This document shows positions 6,589-8,362 of a DNA stretch of 8,362 bases, in pieces. The DNA lies in the NCBI GenBank assembly GCA_023251695.1, contig JAHEYE010000146.1, forward strand, positions 1-8,362. The letters are read 5' to 3'. This DNA is from Sphingobacteriaceae bacterium. Lineage in GTDB: Bacteria > Bacteroidota > Bacteroidia > B-17B0 > Aurantibacillaceae. The position numbers and the translations under genes were made by a program. The notes beneath the pieces are model-generated. The model saw nothing but the letters and a program-made list of their open reading frames with translations. It ran no database searches and was not told where the DNA came from. Every line of letters starts with the position of its first letter. The first letter of the stretch is position 1.

Positions 6589-7668
6589 ATGAAAGCAAGA
6601 ATTGTAATTTTTTTCTTGTCCGCCTTTTTACCATTCGTAGTTCAGTCGCAATGTACTATGGCTAATTATTTGGCAGCTGTGAGAATTCCTATTGCCTCTT
6701 ACCCATATGCCGCAACAAGTGCCGCTGTTACTGTATCAGCCAATGCAGCAGGTGTACCAACTCTTGGTAATTCAAGTTACAATTGTGGTCCTGATTTATA
6801 TGCAGGTACAAGTCCTGCCTGGTGGCTTAATGGCGCTACACAAACCATTACCATAACATTTTCTTCTCCTGTAACCAGCTTAACTTTTTTAATTAATGGT
6901 ACAAATGCGACTGAAGAGTTTTATATTATATCGAGTAGCACATGTGCTTTATCGATCAGTAATTTATGTACTGTTGGCTTTAGTTCGGTTGGGGGTACAG
7001 TAATAGCCGGACCAACTGCCGGTCTCGGTTCAATAATTACGGTAAATAATCCGGGTGGAGCTACCATGTACAGAATGACGCATAATGGTTTGGGTGCAGG
7101 ATCACGTGTTACATTATTAGATTGCTTCGTATTAGGAAGTGGTTCTTGTGTTTTACCGATAGAACTAAATGAGTTCAAAGCTAAATGTAATAACAGTATT
7201 GTTAACATGAGTTGGGAGACGACTACTGAAAAAAACAATAATTATTTTACAATTGAAAGAAGCGTGAATGGTTATGAATGGGCTGACATTGGAACAATTA
7301 AAGGTGCCGGCAATTCAGCTTCTCCTAAATATTATACTTTCACCGACCCAAAACCAATAAGTAATTTGCTTTATTACCGTTTAAGGCAAACGGATTATAA
7401 TAACGAGCAAACCAGTTCAAAAATGGTATCCGTTAATTTGTGCTGGCAATTATCCGACATAGTTTTATATCCTAATCCTGCAACTGATGAAATTACTGTG
7501 AGCGGTGACCATATTCAGGCCATAGGTTTATTTGATGCTTATGGCTCAGAAATCATTCATCTGTCTGATTTGAACGAAGAAAATATTAGGATAAATACTT
7601 CTCAGCTGGAAAAAGGAATCTACTTTGTGAAAGTAGGTGAGAAAAATTTCAAGTTTATTAAAGATTAA
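6589..7668 (+). CDS. Secreted protein of unknown function with T9SS type A C-terminal sorting domain
   Basis: 359 residues from the ATG at 6589. A TTG at 6580 is in frame, but the ATG gives a clean signal peptide, 'MKARIVIFFLSAFLPFVVQS' then Q21. Residues about 22-187 are a beta-rich, Ser/Thr/Gly/Ala-rich domain with cysteines at 22, 66, 119, 127, 179 and 187 that I do not recognise. At 189-284, 'LPIELNEFKAKC', 'WETTTEKNNNYFTIERS' and 'YYRLRQTD' form a fibronectin/beta-sandwich module that commonly precedes the sorting signal in Bacteroidota. Residues about 290-359 are the type A sorting domain (TIGR04183/PF18962): 'LYPNPATDEITV', a central 'IGLFDAYGSEI', and 'LEKGIYFVKV...FKFIKD'. The protein is expected to be exported by Sec and then T9SS, with the tail removed and the protein released or attached to surface lipopolysaccharide. 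The role of the N-terminal domain is unknown. The stop abuts the stop of the convergent acetyltransferase gene. Confidence 0.88.
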   Translation: MKARIVIFFLSAFLPFVVQSQCTMANYLAAVRIPIASYPYAATSAAVTVSANAAGVPTLGNSSYNCGPDLYAGTSPAWWLNGATQTITITFSSPVTSLTFLINGTNATEEFYIISSSTCALSISNLCTVGFSSVGGTVIAGPTAGLGSIITVNNPGGATMYRMTHNGLGAGSRVTLLDCFVLGSGSCVLPIELNEFKAKCNNSIVNMSWETTTEKNNNYFTIERSVNGYEWADIGTIKGAGNSASPKYYTFTDPKPISNLLYYRLRQTDYNNEQTSSKMVSVNLCWQLSDIVLYPNPATDEITVSGDHIQAIGLFDAYGSEIIHLSDLNEENIRINTSQLEKGIYFVKVGEKNFKFIKD

Positions 7669-7671
7669 TTA
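7666..7671. other. Zero-gap convergent stop-stop junction, TAATTA (second copy)
   Basis: This is the same hexamer and arrangement as at 466-471: TAA of the T9SS cargo gene on plus (7666-7668) and TAA of the acetyltransferase on minus (7671-7669). It sits in the loop of an A/T-only inverted repeat, TTAAA (7658-7662) with TTTAA (7673-7677). That repeat is too weak to call a bidirectional terminator. Confidence 0.9.
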
Positions 7672-8223
7672 TTTTAACGGACTCAATAGGCTGTAAATCG
7701 CTGAATCCAAAAATTTGCCTTCCCAAAAGAAATTTTCTTTAAAATAAGCTTCGCGTACAAATCCGTTCTTTTCTAATAATTTTTGTGAGGCAATGTTTTC
7801 AGGATTTATATTGGCCTCAATCGAATGGGCTTTTATTTCTCTAAATCCGTAATCAATTACAATCTTTAAAACTTCATTCATTATGCCTGTGTTCCAAAAA
7901 TCAGGATGCAAAGCATAGCCTAATTCAATTCTGTAATTTTCTTTTTTAAAACGTAGAAAACAAACGGTGCCAATCACTTTAGGGTTATCTTTTAAAGCGA
8001 TTCCCCAGGTAATTAAATCGTTTTTCTTTTCTTCTTCGTCAATCATATTAATAAAAGCAATCGTTTCATCAATATTTTTTGGACGTGGGCGCTCAATGTA
8101 TTTCATAATGCGGTCGTCCGTACGTTGGACTAATAATTCCGGTGCATCATCAATTGTTATTTTTCTCAATAATAAACGTTGTGTGGTAAGAGTAGGGAAG
8201 GGTGTGAAATTCGGGGCGAGCAT
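7669..8223 (-). CDS. GNAT-family N-acetyltransferase, RimJ/RimL type
   Basis: 184 residues, a usual length for Acetyltransf_3 (PF13302) proteins, with no signal peptide, so cytoplasmic. 'LTTQRLLLRKITIDDAPELL' at 12-31 is the classic N-terminal strand and helix of this subfamily. 'PKVIGTVCFLRF' at 81-92 and 'RIELGYALHPDFWNTGIMNEVL' at 98-119 hold strands 4-5 and the acetyl-CoA pyrophosphate-binding turn, with the usual Q/R-x-x-G-x-G/A reading W-N-T-G-I-M, a variant common in this subfamily. 'NPENIASQKLLEKNGF' at 140-155 is the conserved N-x-x-S-x-x-L-x-x-x-G-F motif. It should transfer an acetyl group from acetyl-CoA to an amine. The substrate, whether a ribosomal protein N-terminus, a small molecule or something else, cannot be read from sequence. 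It is second in an operon: its ATG directly follows the TAA of the upstream gene (TAAATG), suggesting translational coupling. Confidence 0.88.
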   Translation of the reverse strand: MLAPNFTPFPTLTTQRLLLRKITIDDAPELLVQRTDDRIMKYIERPRPKNIDETIAFINMIDEEEKKNDLITWGIALKDNPKVIGTVCFLRFKKENYRIELGYALHPDFWNTGIMNEVLKIVIDYGFREIKAHSIEANINPENIASQKLLEKNGFVREAYFKENFFWEGKFLDSAIYSLLSPLK

Positions 8224-8362
8224 TTATTTTTTCTTTGAGGGTGCAGATTTATTGCCGGGTGTCATTTTTTTTGTAACTTCTTTTCCTTTATCATCAAAAA
8301 CAATTTCAAGTACATCTCCGTTTTCAAAGGTGTATTTATAATGTCCGACCCATCGGTTATTA
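8224..8362 (-). CDS. Unidentified protein, C-terminal 45 residues (5' truncated by window edge)
   Basis: On the minus strand the frame from 8361 down to the TAA at 8226-8224 is open for 45 residues and continues past the right edge. It begins 'NNRWVGHYKYTFENGDVLEI' and goes on 'VFDDKGKEVTKKMTPG', ending in a lysine-rich tail (three Lys at the C-terminus). The W-x-G-x-Y-x-Y-x-x-x-x-G-D pattern suggests alternating beta-strands, as in small beta-rich or MORN/YwqK-like proteins, but too little is present to assign a family. It is supported as a real gene by the zero-gap TAAATG junction with the acetyltransferase and by coding-like composition. The competing plus-strand frame over 7967-8341 is an antisense shadow. 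Confidence 0.6.
   Translation of the reverse strand, partial: NNRWVGHYKYTFENGDVLEIVFDDKGKEVTKKMTPGNKSAPSKKK

Noticed and set aside
7658..7677. TTAAA/TTTAA inverted repeat as a bidirectional terminator
   Set aside because: The stem is five A-T pairs with an eight-base loop, too weak; such repeats are expected by chance in AT-rich DNA.
7967..8341. Plus-strand open frame of 124 codons at the right end
   Set aside because: It lies antisense to the acetyltransferase and the partial upstream gene, both with better coding evidence, and its Ser/Phe/Ile-rich product looks like an antisense translation.
1..8362. A novel defence, mobile or CRISPR-like system
   Set aside because: No transposase, integrase, nuclease, spacer array, target-site duplication or RNA gene is visible; the contents are surface and small metabolic genes.

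Overview
The window looks like an ordinary chromosomal stretch from a member of the Bacteroidota, probably a free-living Flavobacteriales/Sphingobacteriales-type organism. The evidence is AT-rich DNA, two proteins carrying type IX secretion system (T9SS) C-terminal sorting domains (one type B, one type A), an M43 cytophagalysin-like protease, a Cys_rich_CWC/DUF1569-like protein, and TAnnTTTG promoter boxes, which are characteristic of this phylum. I cannot name a species.

Layout: (1) 1-468 (+), the C-terminal part of a serine hydrolase of the beta-lactamase (class C/PF00144) type plus a beta-rich tail; the gene enters from the left edge. (2) 469-1329 (-), a secreted M43-type zinc metalloprotease. 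(3) 1330-1393, a 64-bp divergent intergenic region with a Bacteroidota-type -7 box on each strand. (4) 1394-5872 (+), a 1492-residue exported multidomain PKD-repeat protein ending in a gliding-motility-associated type B sorting domain. (5) 5869-6480 (-), a cysteine-rich CWC zinc-ribbon-like domain fused to a DUF1569/DinB-like domain. (6) 6481-6588, a second divergent spacer. (7) 6589-7668 (+), a secreted protein with a T9SS type A sorting tail. (8) 7669-8223 (-), a RimJ/RimL-type GNAT acetyltransferase. (9) 8224-8362 (-), the C-terminal end of an unidentified protein whose TAA stop directly precedes the acetyltransferase ATG.

The strands alternate + - + - + - -, and all three convergent pairs meet stop to stop: two abut with the same TAATTA hexamer and one overlaps by 4 bp. 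No convincing intrinsic terminator lies at any of these junctions. Every base of the window is coding except two short divergent spacers.

Functionally this is a cell-surface/secretion neighbourhood (protease, large adhesin-like protein, second T9SS cargo) interleaved with small cytoplasmic genes. I see no CRISPR array, tRNA, rRNA, insertion sequence or phage gene, and no clear defence or other novel multi-gene system. The points most worth a second look are the cysteine-paired module architecture of the giant PKD protein, the CWC-DUF1569-like fusion, the missing H/K-[ST]-G motif in the serine hydrolase, and the repeated zero-gap convergent junctions.
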